The notes beneath the pieces are model-generated. The model had not been told where the DNA came from. It searched no databases and saw nothing but the letters and a program-made list of their open reading frames with translations. The position numbers were made by a program, and so were the translations under genes. DNA of 31,837 nucleotides from assembly GCF_015265375.1 (NCBI RefSeq), contig NZ_JABZXW010000022.1:1-31837 (forward strand). The letters are read 5' to 3'. The first letter of the stretch is position 1. Each line of letters begins with the position of its first letter. This document shows, piece after piece, positions 23,525-31,837 of the stretch. Origin of the DNA: Rothia sp. (in: high G+C Gram-positive bacteria) (GTDB lineage: Bacteria; Actinomycetota; Actinomycetes; Actinomycetales; Micrococcaceae).

Positions 23525-25891
23525 CTAAGCCTGAGCAGCTCCCGTAGAAGCCGAGAAATTCTCAGACGCATCGATGGAACGCACGTAGTAGCGAGCGCCA
23601 TCGGTGTGCTCAGCCTCGTAGCTGGTACCCGAGACCGTAGCAATCACACGGTCATCACGCAGCACCTGGTAACGGGTGCCCGCCTCGCGAACGCCAGACC
23701 AGGACAGCTTATCGGTCGAGCCATCACGCTGAACCGACAGGTTCGACGGGGTCGACGGGGGAGTGACATCGCGAGGTGCAAAGCGAGCAAAACCGACAGT
23801 GCGCTGCTCACCATTAGCACCCAGTGAACGGTTGATGTCGCCACCAACCCACAGGTTGCCGCGAGAATCCACGAAGGACTCCCAGACACCGTAGCCGCTA
23901 GCGCCCTTCAGAACCGGGCTGAACTCGCCCACAACCTCGCCGCTGTCCTTATCAAACGCCGCGACCAGGCGCATGCGGTGAACCGCCTTCGATTCCTTCC
24001 AGTAGGTGTGGTAACCGGTAGAACCCTCAAAGAGGACGTCACCGCAGTGGCACGCGCCGTAAATGGTGTTACCGCTCAGGTGCAGATCCTGCCAGTCGCC
24101 ACCATACTTAGAAATCGCAGTGGAAATACGGCCGTAACCGTTCTTCGAGTAGTTAGCAATCAGGTGGTCAGCACCGGCAGTCCACACGGTCGAGCCAGCA
24201 TCCTGAACATCGAACTGGAACGCGTACACAATACGGTCAGTAATGTTCAGCTTCAGCGACGGCTCCCACTCCCACCTAATGTTCGAAGCATCCGAGCCGT
24301 TCAGAGCAGCCAGGCGGAAAGCACGCTGGTTATTCAGCTCAGTGAAGTAACCCGCAGCGTGAACAGTGGAATTATCGGAGGCAGCAGTAATGCCGTTGAC
24401 CGTACCGTTGAAGTTCGGGCGCCAGTTCCAGTCCACCGCACCGTTCGAAAGCTTAATACGAGCGGCACCACGCGAGTAAGCGTACGCCTTAGACGTATTG
24501 CCCTTCACATGGGTGAAGTTACCGCCAATGTACAGGTAACCGTCCTGAACCAGCAGGGTCTTCACCTGAACTGCATCGCCATTACGGCGCTGAATCTGAA
24601 GATCCCACGTGCGGTCGATCTGGCCGGTGGTTGCGTCCAGAATGACGAAGTGGTTGACCTTCTCGCCGTTAACCTCGGTGAACTCGCCACCAACTGCCAG
24701 GCGGTTATTCGGCAGAGCCTCAAGAGCCTTAATCTGACCGTTGAAAGTCGGACGGAAAGAGCGAACCAGTTCGCCCGAATCCACGTTATAGCCCGCCAGG
24801 TACGACTGGTCCACGCGCTCGCCACCAGCCGACTCCACATACTTGAAGTCGCCACCGGTGAAGACGGTGTCGCCCACCTGAGTAATAGCCTGAACGTAGG
24901 TGTTCATCTCGTTCTTCTTGCCGGTGCCAGTCTGCTCACTGGTGCGCCAACGAACGGGCATCGTGTAGCTATTCGGCAGAGCACGACGGTTGCTAGCGGC
25001 AGAGCCAGAACCAATCTGCGAGAAGTTCAAGTCACGCTGAGTCAGCTTCGGACGCAGGAACACCTGAGTAAAGGGGATGGAGTAACCAGCGGAACCACGC
25101 TTCTGGTAAATGTATGAATCCGGATTCTCATTACCGAAGTTCACCAGCGCACCGTACGCAAAACCAATCTGGTAGCCCTGGTTCGGGTTCGCGAAGAAAC
25201 GAACAGAACTGGTGGTAATACCCGGAGCCATCTCCGAAGCATGACGACCCATATGAGCGGTGCGGTTAATACCGGCACCGGTGAACTTCACGGTGCCCCA
25301 ACGCTGACCGTAGCTCATCGCCCAGGTCCACTGCTCAGTCTGAGGACGCTGAACATAAACGTTCTGCCACTGGGTGCCCCTTGCATTGTGGGCACGGTGC
25401 AGGCGCATGCCGTCGGGAAGGTCCTGAGGCTTAATGCCGTTCAGCAGGGCATCGACAGTGTTTGCGGGAAGCTGGACGGGAGTAAAAGCGGAGGGACCCG
25501 TGGGGTTCTGATGCAGCTGGTTCGGGTCGCCGGTGCCGTTGTAAGACTCGGTCCAACCCTCACGACCGCGACCAATCATGACCCAGCCGCCGCCATCAGT
25601 TTCCTGATCGCAGTAGAACTGCGCCGGGCCGCTCATCTGCGGGGTGTACAGCCAATAAGTGCCAGAGGAGGCAGAAGGATTAACCTGCTTGACCTCGTAG
25701 CAGGAAGCAGCCGCCTTATCGCTGCTGGAACCGTCATGGGTTCCAGTCGCAGCCGAGGCGGGAGTAGTAGGAGTAAGAGGTGCCGCAGTGAAAGCGGTGC
25801 CAAAAGCGAGTGCGAAAGCACCCCACTTTTTAGCAGACCATGAATGGGCATGGCGCTTTTCAGCGGGTTTGTTCGTGTATGTGGTTGTCAT
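23525..25891 (-). CDS. Secreted fibrinogen-like / beta-propeller / FN3 protein (paralogue 3)
   Basis: The 788-residue protein has a signal peptide with a basic N-region and an ASA site at 45-47. An ATG 36 nt upstream also exists, but AGAAAG stands only before the ATG at 25891, which I prefer. The fibrinogen-like domain (about 63-290) carries Cys64 in AAASCYEVKQ and Cys94 in YCDQETDGGGW. The propeller (about 310-695) shows VFTGGDFKYVES, LAVGGEFTEVNG, LYIGGNFTHVKG, VHAAGYFTELNN, LWVGGDINRSLG, and Cys614-His615-Cys616 in YGACHCGD. One FN3-like domain (about 705-785) closes the protein. The centre of the fibrinogen-like domain differs most from the other two copies, as expected if that face binds different ligands. 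Confidence 0.85.
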   Translation of the reverse strand: MTTTYTNKPAEKRHAHSWSAKKWGAFALAFGTAFTAAPLTPTTPASAATGTHDGSSSDKAAASCYEVKQVNPSASSGTYWLYTPQMSGPAQFYCDQETDGGGWVMIGRGREGWTESYNGTGDPNQLHQNPTGPSAFTPVQLPANTVDALLNGIKPQDLPDGMRLHRAHNARGTQWQNVYVQRPQTEQWTWAMSYGQRWGTVKFTGAGINRTAHMGRHASEMAPGITTSSVRFFANPNQGYQIGFAYGALVNFGNENPDSYIYQKRGSAGYSIPFTQVFLRPKLTQRDLNFSQIGSGSAASNRRALPNSYTMPVRWRTSEQTGTGKKNEMNTYVQAITQVGDTVFTGGDFKYVESAGGERVDQSYLAGYNVDSGELVRSFRPTFNGQIKALEALPNNRLAVGGEFTEVNGEKVNHFVILDATTGQIDRTWDLQIQRRNGDAVQVKTLLVQDGYLYIGGNFTHVKGNTSKAYAYSRGAARIKLSNGAVDWNWRPNFNGTVNGITAASDNSTVHAAGYFTELNNQRAFRLAALNGSDASNIRWEWEPSLKLNITDRIVYAFQFDVQDAGSTVWTAGADHLIANYSKNGYGRISTAISKYGGDWQDLHLSGNTIYGACHCGDVLFEGSTGYHTYWKESKAVHRMRLVAAFDKDSGEVVGEFSPVLKGASGYGVWESFVDSRGNLWVGGDINRSLGANGEQRTVGFARFAPRDVTPPSTPSNLSVQRDGSTDKLSWSGVREAGTRYQVLRDDRVIATVSGTSYEAEHTDGARYYVRSIDASENFSASTGAAQA

Positions 25892-26457
25892 ATGCGTCTT
25901 TCTGATGCGACGTTCCGGAAGAAACATCGAAAGATACGGTGAATTTAGCGCACTAGAAAAACCGCAGTAAATACTGAAAACCTGAGGTTGGTTGGAAGAG
26001 GTAAACAGAATCCGGAAGGGGATATACTGTCTGGTTTTGCTCTAAGTGTTAATGATTAGGGTACAGGATTAAGCTGTGAAAATAATGGTGCACAAAGTGC
26101 AAAGATGCCCATGAGTGTGTGATTTGCACCCCATGCGATGAACGTTGTGACACAGGAACGGACACGGAAGAAAACCATACTCAAATATCACCCACGAAAG
26201 CGACAACCGAGTGCAAAAAGGAATATATTCCATCACAGAGAGTACAAGAGAAAAATGCCAGAAAAGCGGACAAGTCCTACAATGGAAAAGCCGCAAAAAA
26301 CACCCCAAAACGCACAAAAAGCACCGTGAAATAAAGGCAAAACCACTCGGGTACCCAACCTCACGCAGGTATGTACCCAACACGGCACACATTACTGGCA
26401 TACTCGCCAAAACCGGCAAACCCGCCAATCCCGAGGACCGCAGATTCAGGAGAACCC
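25892..26457. other. Divergent intergenic region between paralogue 3 and mfd
   Basis: The 566-bp region must hold promoters for both directions. On the - strand TTTACT and TAAATT, 18 nt apart near 25940-25970, are a candidate for paralogue 3. On the + strand, 26090-26140 contains TGCAC/GTGCA inverted repeats and 26220-26231 a perfect palindrome. From about 26130 to 26457 the + strand is strikingly poor in T and rich in A and C. No clear mfd promoter or RNA gene is seen. Confidence 0.45.
26220..26231. promoter_or_regulatory. Perfect 12-bp palindrome upstream of mfd
   Basis: GGAATATATTCC is fully symmetric and AT-rich in its centre, the shape of a dimeric repressor site. It lies about 230 bp before the mfd start. 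No regulator can be assigned. Confidence 0.3.
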
Positions 26458-29400
26458 GTGAGCACCACCCGAAAAGCTACCGCACAGCCCCTCGAGGCAC
26501 CCCTGCAGCCCCTCCTGAACACCCTCAACCAACTCAGCAACTGGGCGGCAATCCGCACCGCCGCCTCCGCACAGCCCGCTGAACGTAGCGCACGCACCCT
26601 CATCGGCGCCGTCGCCGGAACCCACGCCGCACTCATCGCAGACATCTCCACCGCAGTACGCGGCGCCACCGGTGAAGCGCTCAGCCTCATCATCGCCCCC
26701 ACCGACCGCCAGGCAGAAGACCTCGCCGCAGCGCTGCGCTCCTACCTGCCTGCCGCCGACATCGCGCTCTTCCCTGCTTGGGAAACCCTTCCGCACGAAC
26801 GCCTCTCACCGCGCTCCGACACCGTCGGCCGCCGCCTGCAGGTGCTACGCGCCATCACTGGGGAAGCATCCAAACGCCCCCAGGTTGTCATCGCACCCGT
26901 GCGCGCCGTCATCCAGCCCATCGTCACCGGCATCGAAAAGCTCGAACCCGTGCACCTGGTCCGCGGTGAAGAATACCCCTTTAAAGACGTAGTACGAGGC
27001 CTCAACGATGCCGCCTACTCCCGCGTAGACCTCGTCGCCAAGCGCGGCGAGTACGCGGTGCGCGGCGGCATCATCGACGTCTTCCCGCCCACCGCAACCA
27101 CCCCCGTACGCCTCGAATTCTTCGGCGACGAACTCGACGAAATGCGCCACTTCTCCGTCGCCGACCAGCGCACCCTCAGCGGTGGAGAAGAACTCACCGA
27201 ACTCACGCTGCTGCCCTGCCGCGAACTGCTCATCACCCCCGAGGTGATGAGCCGCGCCGCACGCCTGAAGGCAGACTATCCTGCCGCTGCGTCCATGCTT
27301 GAGAAGATTGCGGGCGGAATCTACGTCGAAGGCATGGAATCGCTAACCCCGCTACTCATCGAATCCATGACCACCCTCACCGCGCTGCTGCCGGCAGGGT
27401 CCATGATCATCAACGTCGAACCCGAACGCGTGCGCGCCCGCGCTGAAGACCTCGTCGCCACTAACGAAGAATTCCTCGCCGCCGCCTGGGATACCTCCGC
27501 AGAAGCCGATGCTGTAGCACCCATCGACCTGGGCCAGCTGCGCATGAGCGACAGCGGATTCCGAACTATTGACCAAACCACCGCACAGGCGCTCGAAGCC
27601 AAGCTCAGCTGGTGGGAAATCACCGAATTCGTCACCGACGCAGACCTGCTCGAAGACGCCGCCGGAGCAATCCAGAGCCAGAGCATCGCCGACGCTATCG
27701 AAGACGGAATCGACACCTACACCGTCAATGCCGCCCCCGCAACTGCATTTAACGGCTCCGTCGAACGCATGCTCAGTCAGGTTGGCGATCTCATCCAGAA
27801 ACAGTGGACCGTCCTTGCCCTCACCAACGGCCGCGGCTCCACCGACCGACTTATCGACCTCTTCCACTCCGGGGAAGGGGCGCTCGCCGTACCCGCAGCC
27901 CGCCGCACCAGCCTCGAGGCCGACCCCGCAGGCGACCTCGAGCACGGCATCGTTGAGGTGTGCGAGGCGCCCGCCTCCGCAGGCTTCCTGATTGAGGAGG
28001 CGAAGCTCGCCGTCTTCACCGAAGCCGAACTGCTCGGACGCCGCGGCACCTACGCCCCCCGAGGCGCCGCCGGACAGAAATTCAAGACGCGCCGTCGCCG
28101 CAACGCCGTCGATCCGCTCGCCCTGAACCCCGGCGACTACGTGGTGCACGAACGCCACGGCATCGGTCGCTTTGTCGAGATGACCTCCCGCCCGGTGGCG
28201 GGTGCCTCCCCGGTCAACGGCGTGCAGCCCATGAAGGAATACCTGGTCATCGAGTACGCCCCCGCCAAGCGCGGTGGCGCGCCCGACCGCCTCTTCGTGC
28301 CCTCCGACCAGCTGGATTTGATTTCCAACTATGTGGGTGGCGAGAATCCGAGCCTGTCCAAGATGGGCGGCAGCGACTGGGCGAAGACCAAGTCCCGCGC
28401 TCGCAAGGCAGTCAAGGAAATCGCGGCGGACCTGGTGAAACTCTACTCGGCGCGCCAGGCCTCGCGTGGTCACGCTTTCGCCCCCGACACCCCCTGGCAG
28501 CGTGAGCTGGAAGAGTCCTTCCCCTACAACGAGACCCCCGACCAGCTCACCGCCATCCACGAGGTGAAGGAGGACATGGAGAAGGAAATCCCCATGGACC
28601 GCCTCATCTCCGGCGACGTGGGCTTCGGTAAAACCGAGGTCGCCGTGCGTGCCGCGTTCAAGGCTGTGCAGGACGGTAAGCAGGTTGCCGTGCTCGTACC
28701 CACGACTCTGCTGGCTCAGCAGCACTACGAGACGTTCAGCGAGCGTTTCTCGGGCTTCCCCGTGAAGATTCGCGTGCTCTCCCGCTTCCAGAAGGCGAAG
28801 GAAACCCGCCAGATTACCGAAGAGATCGCATCCGGCGCGGTGGACGTGGTGATCGGTACGCACCGCATCCTCTCGGACAGCGTGGTGTTCAAGGACCTGG
28901 GCCTGGTCATCATTGACGAGGAGCAACGCTTTGGCGTGGAGCATAAGGAAAAGCTCAAGCAGATGCGCACCAATGTGGATGTGCTCGCCATGAGCGCGAC
29001 CCCGATTCCGCGCACCCTGGAGATGTCGCTGACCGGTATTCGTGAGACCTCCACCCTGGCGACCGCCCCGGAGGAACGCCACCCCGTACTGACCTTCGTT
29101 GGCCCGCGCACCGACAGCCAGATTACGGCCGCGATTCGCCGCGAGCTCATGCGTGAAGGACAGGTGTTCTTCGTGCACAACCGCGTGGCTGACATCGACG
29201 ATGTTGCCGCAGAAATCGGCAAGCTCGTGCCGGAGGCGCGCATCGCCACCGCCCACGGCCGCATGAGTGAGTCGCGCCTGGAGCAGATTATTGTGGACTT
29301 CTGGGAGCGCCGCTTTGACGTGCTGGTGTGCACCACCATCGTGGAGACCGGCCTGGACATTTCGAACGCGAACACGCTCATCGTGGACCACGCCCAGAAC

Positions 29401-30204
29401 TACGGCCTGAGCCAGCTGCACCAGCTGCGTGGACGTGTGGGTCGTGGTCGCGAGCGCGCCTACGCGTACTTCCTGTACCCGATGGATAAGACCCTCGGCG
29501 AGATTGCGCATGAGCGTCTGAAGGCTGTAGCGACCCACAACGAGCTCGGCGCGGGCCTGCAGCTGGCCATGAAGGACCTGGAGATTCGCGGCGCGGGTAA
29601 CCTGCTCGGCGGCGAACAGTCCGGTCACATCGCGGGTGTGGGTTTTGACCTGTACCTGCGCCTGGTGGGCGAGGCCGTGGCGAACTACCGCGGCGAGAAG
29701 GAAGAACGCGAGGTCGAGACGAAGATTGACCTGCCCGTCAACGCGCATATTCCGCACACCTATATCGACTCGGAGCGTCTGCGCCTGCAGGCGTACCGTC
29801 AGATTGCCGCCGCCGACACTGAAGAGAAGATTGCGGAGGCTCGCGAGGAGCTGGTCGACCGTTACGGCGAGCTGCCGGAGGCGGTAGAGAACCTGCTTGC
29901 CGTGGCGACGGTGCGTATGCACGCCCGTGCCGCCGGTATCCATGAGCTGGTGGTTCTGGGCCCGAAGGTTCGCGTGGTGACCGCTACGCCGTTGCTGGAG
30001 TCCCGTCAGATGCGTCTGAAGCGCGTGTACCCGGGGTCCACCCACGCCCAGCCGAAGGGTATGGACACTTGGCTGACGCTGGTTCCGCGCCCGAAGACCA
30101 TGCCGGTCGGCGGTAAGGATCTGGTGGACGGCGCGATGCTGCAGTGGGCTGAGAAGTTCATTAACTCGATTTATGCGGAGAAGCCCCAGGCACTCGAGGA
30201 CTAG
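26458..30204 (+). CDS. mfd: Transcription-repair coupling factor Mfd
   Basis: The 1248-residue SF2 ATPase removes RNA polymerase stalled at DNA damage and recruits UvrA. Domains in order: UvrB-like N-terminal region (FPAWETLPHERLSP near residue 110; YAVRGGIIDVFPPT near 200), the RNA-polymerase-interaction domain from about 550 (NPGDYVVHERHGIGRF), the translocase with Walker A GDVGFGKT (719-726), the DEEQ box (820-823), MSATPIPRTLEMSL, the TIVETGLDISNANT region and RGRVGRGRERA (from 991), then the C-terminal UvrA-occluding domain (about 1090-1190). I start at the GTG at 26458, eight nt after AGGAG; an upstream in-frame ATG at 26371 has no ribosome site and would add a low-quality extension. 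The gene stands as its own unit. Confidence 0.96.
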   Translation: MSTTRKATAQPLEAPLQPLLNTLNQLSNWAAIRTAASAQPAERSARTLIGAVAGTHAALIADISTAVRGATGEALSLIIAPTDRQAEDLAAALRSYLPAADIALFPAWETLPHERLSPRSDTVGRRLQVLRAITGEASKRPQVVIAPVRAVIQPIVTGIEKLEPVHLVRGEEYPFKDVVRGLNDAAYSRVDLVAKRGEYAVRGGIIDVFPPTATTPVRLEFFGDELDEMRHFSVADQRTLSGGEELTELTLLPCRELLITPEVMSRAARLKADYPAAASMLEKIAGGIYVEGMESLTPLLIESMTTLTALLPAGSMIINVEPERVRARAEDLVATNEEFLAAAWDTSAEADAVAPIDLGQLRMSDSGFRTIDQTTAQALEAKLSWWEITEFVTDADLLEDAAGAIQSQSIADAIEDGIDTYTVNAAPATAFNGSVERMLSQVGDLIQKQWTVLALTNGRGSTDRLIDLFHSGEGALAVPAARRTSLEADPAGDLEHGIVEVCEAPASAGFLIEEAKLAVFTEAELLGRRGTYAPRGAAGQKFKTRRRRNAVDPLALNPGDYVVHERHGIGRFVEMTSRPVAGASPVNGVQPMKEYLVIEYAPAKRGGAPDRLFVPSDQLDLISNYVGGENPSLSKMGGSDWAKTKSRARKAVKEIAADLVKLYSARQASRGHAFAPDTPWQRELEESFPYNETPDQLTAIHEVKEDMEKEIPMDRLISGDVGFGKTEVAVRAAFKAVQDGKQVAVLVPTTLLAQQHYETFSERFSGFPVKIRVLSRFQKAKETRQITEEIASGAVDVVIGTHRILSDSVVFKDLGLVIIDEEQRFGVEHKEKLKQMRTNVDVLAMSATPIPRTLEMSLTGIRETSTLATAPEERHPVLTFVGPRTDSQITAAIRRELMREGQVFFVHNRVADIDDVAAEIGKLVPEARIATAHGRMSESRLEQIIVDFWERRFDVLVCTTIVETGLDISNANTLIVDHAQNYGLSQLHQLRGRVGRGRERAYAYFLYPMDKTLGEIAHERLKAVATHNELGAGLQLAMKDLEIRGAGNLLGGEQSGHIAGVGFDLYLRLVGEAVANYRGEKEEREVETKIDLPVNAHIPHTYIDSERLRLQAYRQIAAADTEEKIAEAREELVDRYGELPEAVENLLAVATVRMHARAAGIHELVVLGPKVRVVTATPLLESRQMRLKRVYPGSTHAQPKGMDTWLTLVPRPKTMPVGGKDLVDGAMLQWAEKFINSIYAEKPQALED

Positions 30205-30225
30205 AGACTAGAAGAATAGGGGAGC

Positions 30226-30303
30226 GCCCGGTCATACCGGGCTACCGCGTCAGAAAATGCTCGCCGTGCAGATTGCCACAATATGGCACATCTGCACGGC
30301 GAG
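30226..30303 (+). terminator. Hairpins after mfd
   Basis: A small GCCCGG/CCGGGC hairpin (30226-30242) is followed by a strong one: 13-bp stem (30260-30272 with 30291-30303) topped by a TGCCA/TGGCA helix. A short TTT follows. Together they should end the mfd transcript. Confidence 0.75.
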
Positions 30304-30308
30304 TGCGT

Positions 30309-30338
30309 TTGCCCCGTAGGGGCGGCATAGCTCACAAT
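30309..30338 (+). promoter_or_regulatory. Candidate promoter giving a leaderless mRNA for the flavoprotein gene
   Basis: TTGCCC (30309-30314), an 18-nt spacer and CACAAT (30333-30338) place the transcription start about seven nt further on, at the A of the ATG at 30345. No normally spaced ribosome site is present. Leaderless mRNAs are common in Actinobacteria. Confidence 0.4.
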
Positions 30339-30344
30339 TAAGGC

Positions 30345-31763
30345 ATGACTTCAACGGTGAACTATGCATCTCAGCGAATTGTAATTATTGGTGGCGGCCC
30401 CGGCGGCTACGAGGCGGCGATGGTGGCTGCCGCATCCAACGCGGACGTGACTCTGATCGAGCGTAATGCCATTGGTGGCTCCGCCGTTCTGACTGACGTT
30501 GTGCCCTCTAAGACCCTGATCGCTACCGCCGATATGATGACCCGCTTCTCCGAGGCAGGTAGCCTGGGCATCGAAAACACGAAGGGTAAGGCGCCGCAGC
30601 TTCGAGTTGATATGGACCGCGTGAACCGCCGAGTCCGCGACCTGGCTCAGCAGCAGTCTGCCGATATTAAGCGCGCCCTGGCTTCTGCGGGCGTGAAGAT
30701 TATTCACGGTACCGGCAAGCTTCTGGACCGCCACACCGTCCAGGTAACTGACGAGGCGGGTCTGGTTTACCCCCTGCAGGCGGACTTTGTGTTGCTGTCT
30801 GTGGGTACGCATCCGCGTGAAATGGCGACCGGCATGCCTGATGGTGAGCGCATCCTGACCTGGACTCAGCTGTACAACCTCTGCGAGGTTCCCGAGGAGC
30901 TGATTGTGATTGGTTCGGGTGTGACGGGTGCGGAGTTCGCGTCGGCGTATAACGGTCTGGGTTCGAAGGTGACTCTGGTGTCTTCGCGTGACCGTGTGCT
31001 TCCCGGTGAGGACGAGGATGCAGCCCGCGTGCTGGAGGACGTGTTTGAGCGTCGCGGCGTGCGAGTGATGCCGCGCTCGCGTGCTTCGGCTGTTGAGTGC
31101 ACCGAGGACGGTTCCGGTGTCATCGTGACCCTGTCGGATGGTCGTAAGGTGTCCGGCACTCACTGCCTGGTGGCTATTGGTTCGATTCCGAACACTGAAG
31201 ATTTGGGTCTGGAAGCAGCCGGCGTGGAGCAGACCCCGAGCGGTCACATTAAGGTGGACGGTGTGTCCCGCACGAGCGTGAACAGCATTTACGCTGCCGG
31301 CGACTGCACGGGTGTTTACCCGCTGGCTTCCGTGGCTGCGATGCAGGGTCGTATCGCTATGGCGCACATTCTCGGTGATGCCGTGCGTCCGTTGCGTACC
31401 GATAAGGTTGCGGCAAACATCTTCACCTCCCCGGAGATTGCGACCGTGGGTGTGAGCGAGAAGGACCTTGCTGAGGGCGCTTACCGTGGTGACGCGGTGA
31501 CCCTGCAGCTGAGCACTAACCCGCGTGCGAAGATGATGGCGATGCGCGACGGCTTCGTGAAGATTTTTGCTCGCCGCCACTCCGGCACTGTCATTGGCGG
31601 TGTGGTGGTTGGTCAGCGTGCTTCCGAGCTGATTTACCCCATTGCTCTGGCGGTGGAGAAGAAGCTCGCGGTGGATGACCTGGCGGATACCTTCACGGTC
31701 TATCCCTCGCTCTCCGGCTCTATTGCTGAGGCTGCACGTAAGCTGCACACTCGCGGCCTGTAG
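30345..31763 (+). CDS. NAD(P)H-quinone dehydrogenase-type flavoprotein (LpdA-like)
   Basis: The 472-residue cytosolic protein belongs to the flavoprotein disulfide reductase family. It shows the FAD-binding IIGGGPGGYEA (14-24), a second dinucleotide site in VIGSGVTGAEFASAYNGLG, the FAD-contacting IYAAGDCTGVYPLASVA, and a C-terminal dimerisation domain. The redox Cys pair of lipoamide dehydrogenase is absent: Ala47 and Val52 stand in its place in GGSAVLTDVVPSKT, and the terminal HPT(L)SE active-site motif is YPSLSGS. This rules out lipoamide dehydrogenase and fits mycobacterial LpdA (Rv3303c), reported to reduce quinones with NAD(P)H. The likely role is quinone detoxification or redox balance. 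It follows mfd but has a terminator and its own promoter candidate in between. Confidence 0.85.
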   Translation: MTSTVNYASQRIVIIGGGPGGYEAAMVAAASNADVTLIERNAIGGSAVLTDVVPSKTLIATADMMTRFSEAGSLGIENTKGKAPQLRVDMDRVNRRVRDLAQQQSADIKRALASAGVKIIHGTGKLLDRHTVQVTDEAGLVYPLQADFVLLSVGTHPREMATGMPDGERILTWTQLYNLCEVPEELIVIGSGVTGAEFASAYNGLGSKVTLVSSRDRVLPGEDEDAARVLEDVFERRGVRVMPRSRASAVECTEDGSGVIVTLSDGRKVSGTHCLVAIGSIPNTEDLGLEAAGVEQTPSGHIKVDGVSRTSVNSIYAAGDCTGVYPLASVAAMQGRIAMAHILGDAVRPLRTDKVAANIFTSPEIATVGVSEKDLAEGAYRGDAVTLQLSTNPRAKMMAMRDGFVKIFARRHSGTVIGGVVVGQRASELIYPIALAVEKKLAVDDLADTFTVYPSLSGSIAEAARKLHTRGL

Positions 31764-31772
31764 CCTGCGCAT

Positions 31773-31804
31773 AGATACCCTGGGCTTGTAGAGAGCCGGT
31801 ATCT
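31773..31804 (+). terminator. Terminator candidate after the flavoprotein gene
   Basis: A 7-bp stem (31773-31779 with 31798-31804) stacks on a 4-bp GGCT/AGCC helix with a 7-nt loop, 10 nt after the stop. A further GGGGG/CCCCC hairpin (31825-31837) is cut by the window edge. Confidence 0.55.
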
Positions 31805-31837
31805 CTGAAACGTACAAAAGCGGTGGGGGTCGCCCCC

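Noticed and set aside
15702..25891. Sortase (LPxTG), S-layer or choline-binding anchors in the fibrinogen-like proteins
   Set aside because: C termini checked by eye: none of the three has an LPxTG-hydrophobic-basic tail or recognisable repeat anchor.
26371..26457. Upstream ATG as start of mfd
   Set aside because: No ribosome site, extension of Pro/Arg-rich residues not typical of Mfd; AGGAG lies before the GTG at 26458.
27352..30045. 897-codon open frame antisense to mfd
   Set aside because: mfd is unmistakable on the + strand; the antisense product is His/Gly/Val-rich low-quality sequence without domains.
30345..31763. Lipoamide dehydrogenase (E3) call
   Set aside because: Both redox cysteines and the C-terminal active-site His-Pro motif are missing.
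30351..31817. 488-codon open frame antisense to the flavoprotein gene
   Set aside because: Shadow of a well-supported gene; its composition (His, Arg, Thr rich) is typical of antisense frames.
1..31837. CRISPR arrays, tRNA or rRNA genes, insertion sequences, phage genes
   Set aside because: No regularly spaced repeats, cloverleaf signatures, terminal inverted repeats with transposase, or phage-type genes were recognised.

Overview
The window looks like chromosomal DNA of a high-GC Gram-positive actinobacterium of the family Micrococcaceae, most probably Rothia (R. mucilaginosa-like). This is inferred from protein flavour: a fused RmlC-RmlD enzyme, a SufS/SufU pair, an LpdA-type quinone reductase, a DUF2505 protein and large fibrinogen-like 'YCD..GGGW' secreted proteins. 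No database search was possible. I see no tRNA, rRNA, CRISPR array, insertion sequence or prophage.

Layout. Positions 1-6251 run on the + strand and hold mostly housekeeping genes: the 3' end of rmlB, the fused rmlCD (dTDP-rhamnose), rplY (L25) behind a structured leader, pth, sufS and sufU (Fe-S assembly), then a TagD-type cytidylyltransferase. A strong bidirectional terminator separates the latter from a long - strand block.

Positions 6436-15224 (- strand) hold a DUF2505 gene and a Wzx/Wzy-type surface polysaccharide locus. Its transcription order is CDP-alcohol phosphatidyltransferase, GT2 glycosyltransferase, Wzy-like polymerase, Wzx-like flippase, a Wzz-like protein with a degenerate kinase-like domain, then the Alg14-like and Alg13-like halves of a split glycosyltransferase. 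The TagD-type enzyme, the rhamnose genes and the CDP-alcohol transferase could all feed this envelope polymer. That link is inference.

Positions 15702-25891 (- strand) hold the most unusual part: three large secreted paralogues of 1166, 821 and 788 residues. Each has a signal peptide, a bacterial fibrinogen-like domain, a predicted beta-propeller with an invariant Cys-His-Cys motif, and an FN3-like domain. The first also carries a low-complexity spacer and a galactose-binding-like C-terminal domain. A Ser/Ala-rich lipoprotein gene sits between the first and second. Most of these genes end in their own hairpin terminator, so they are probably separate transcription units. A surface lectin or adhesin role beside the capsule locus is my working hypothesis.

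Positions 26458-31763 return to + strand housekeeping: mfd (transcription-repair coupling) and an LpdA-like flavoprotein, possibly expressed from a leaderless mRNA.
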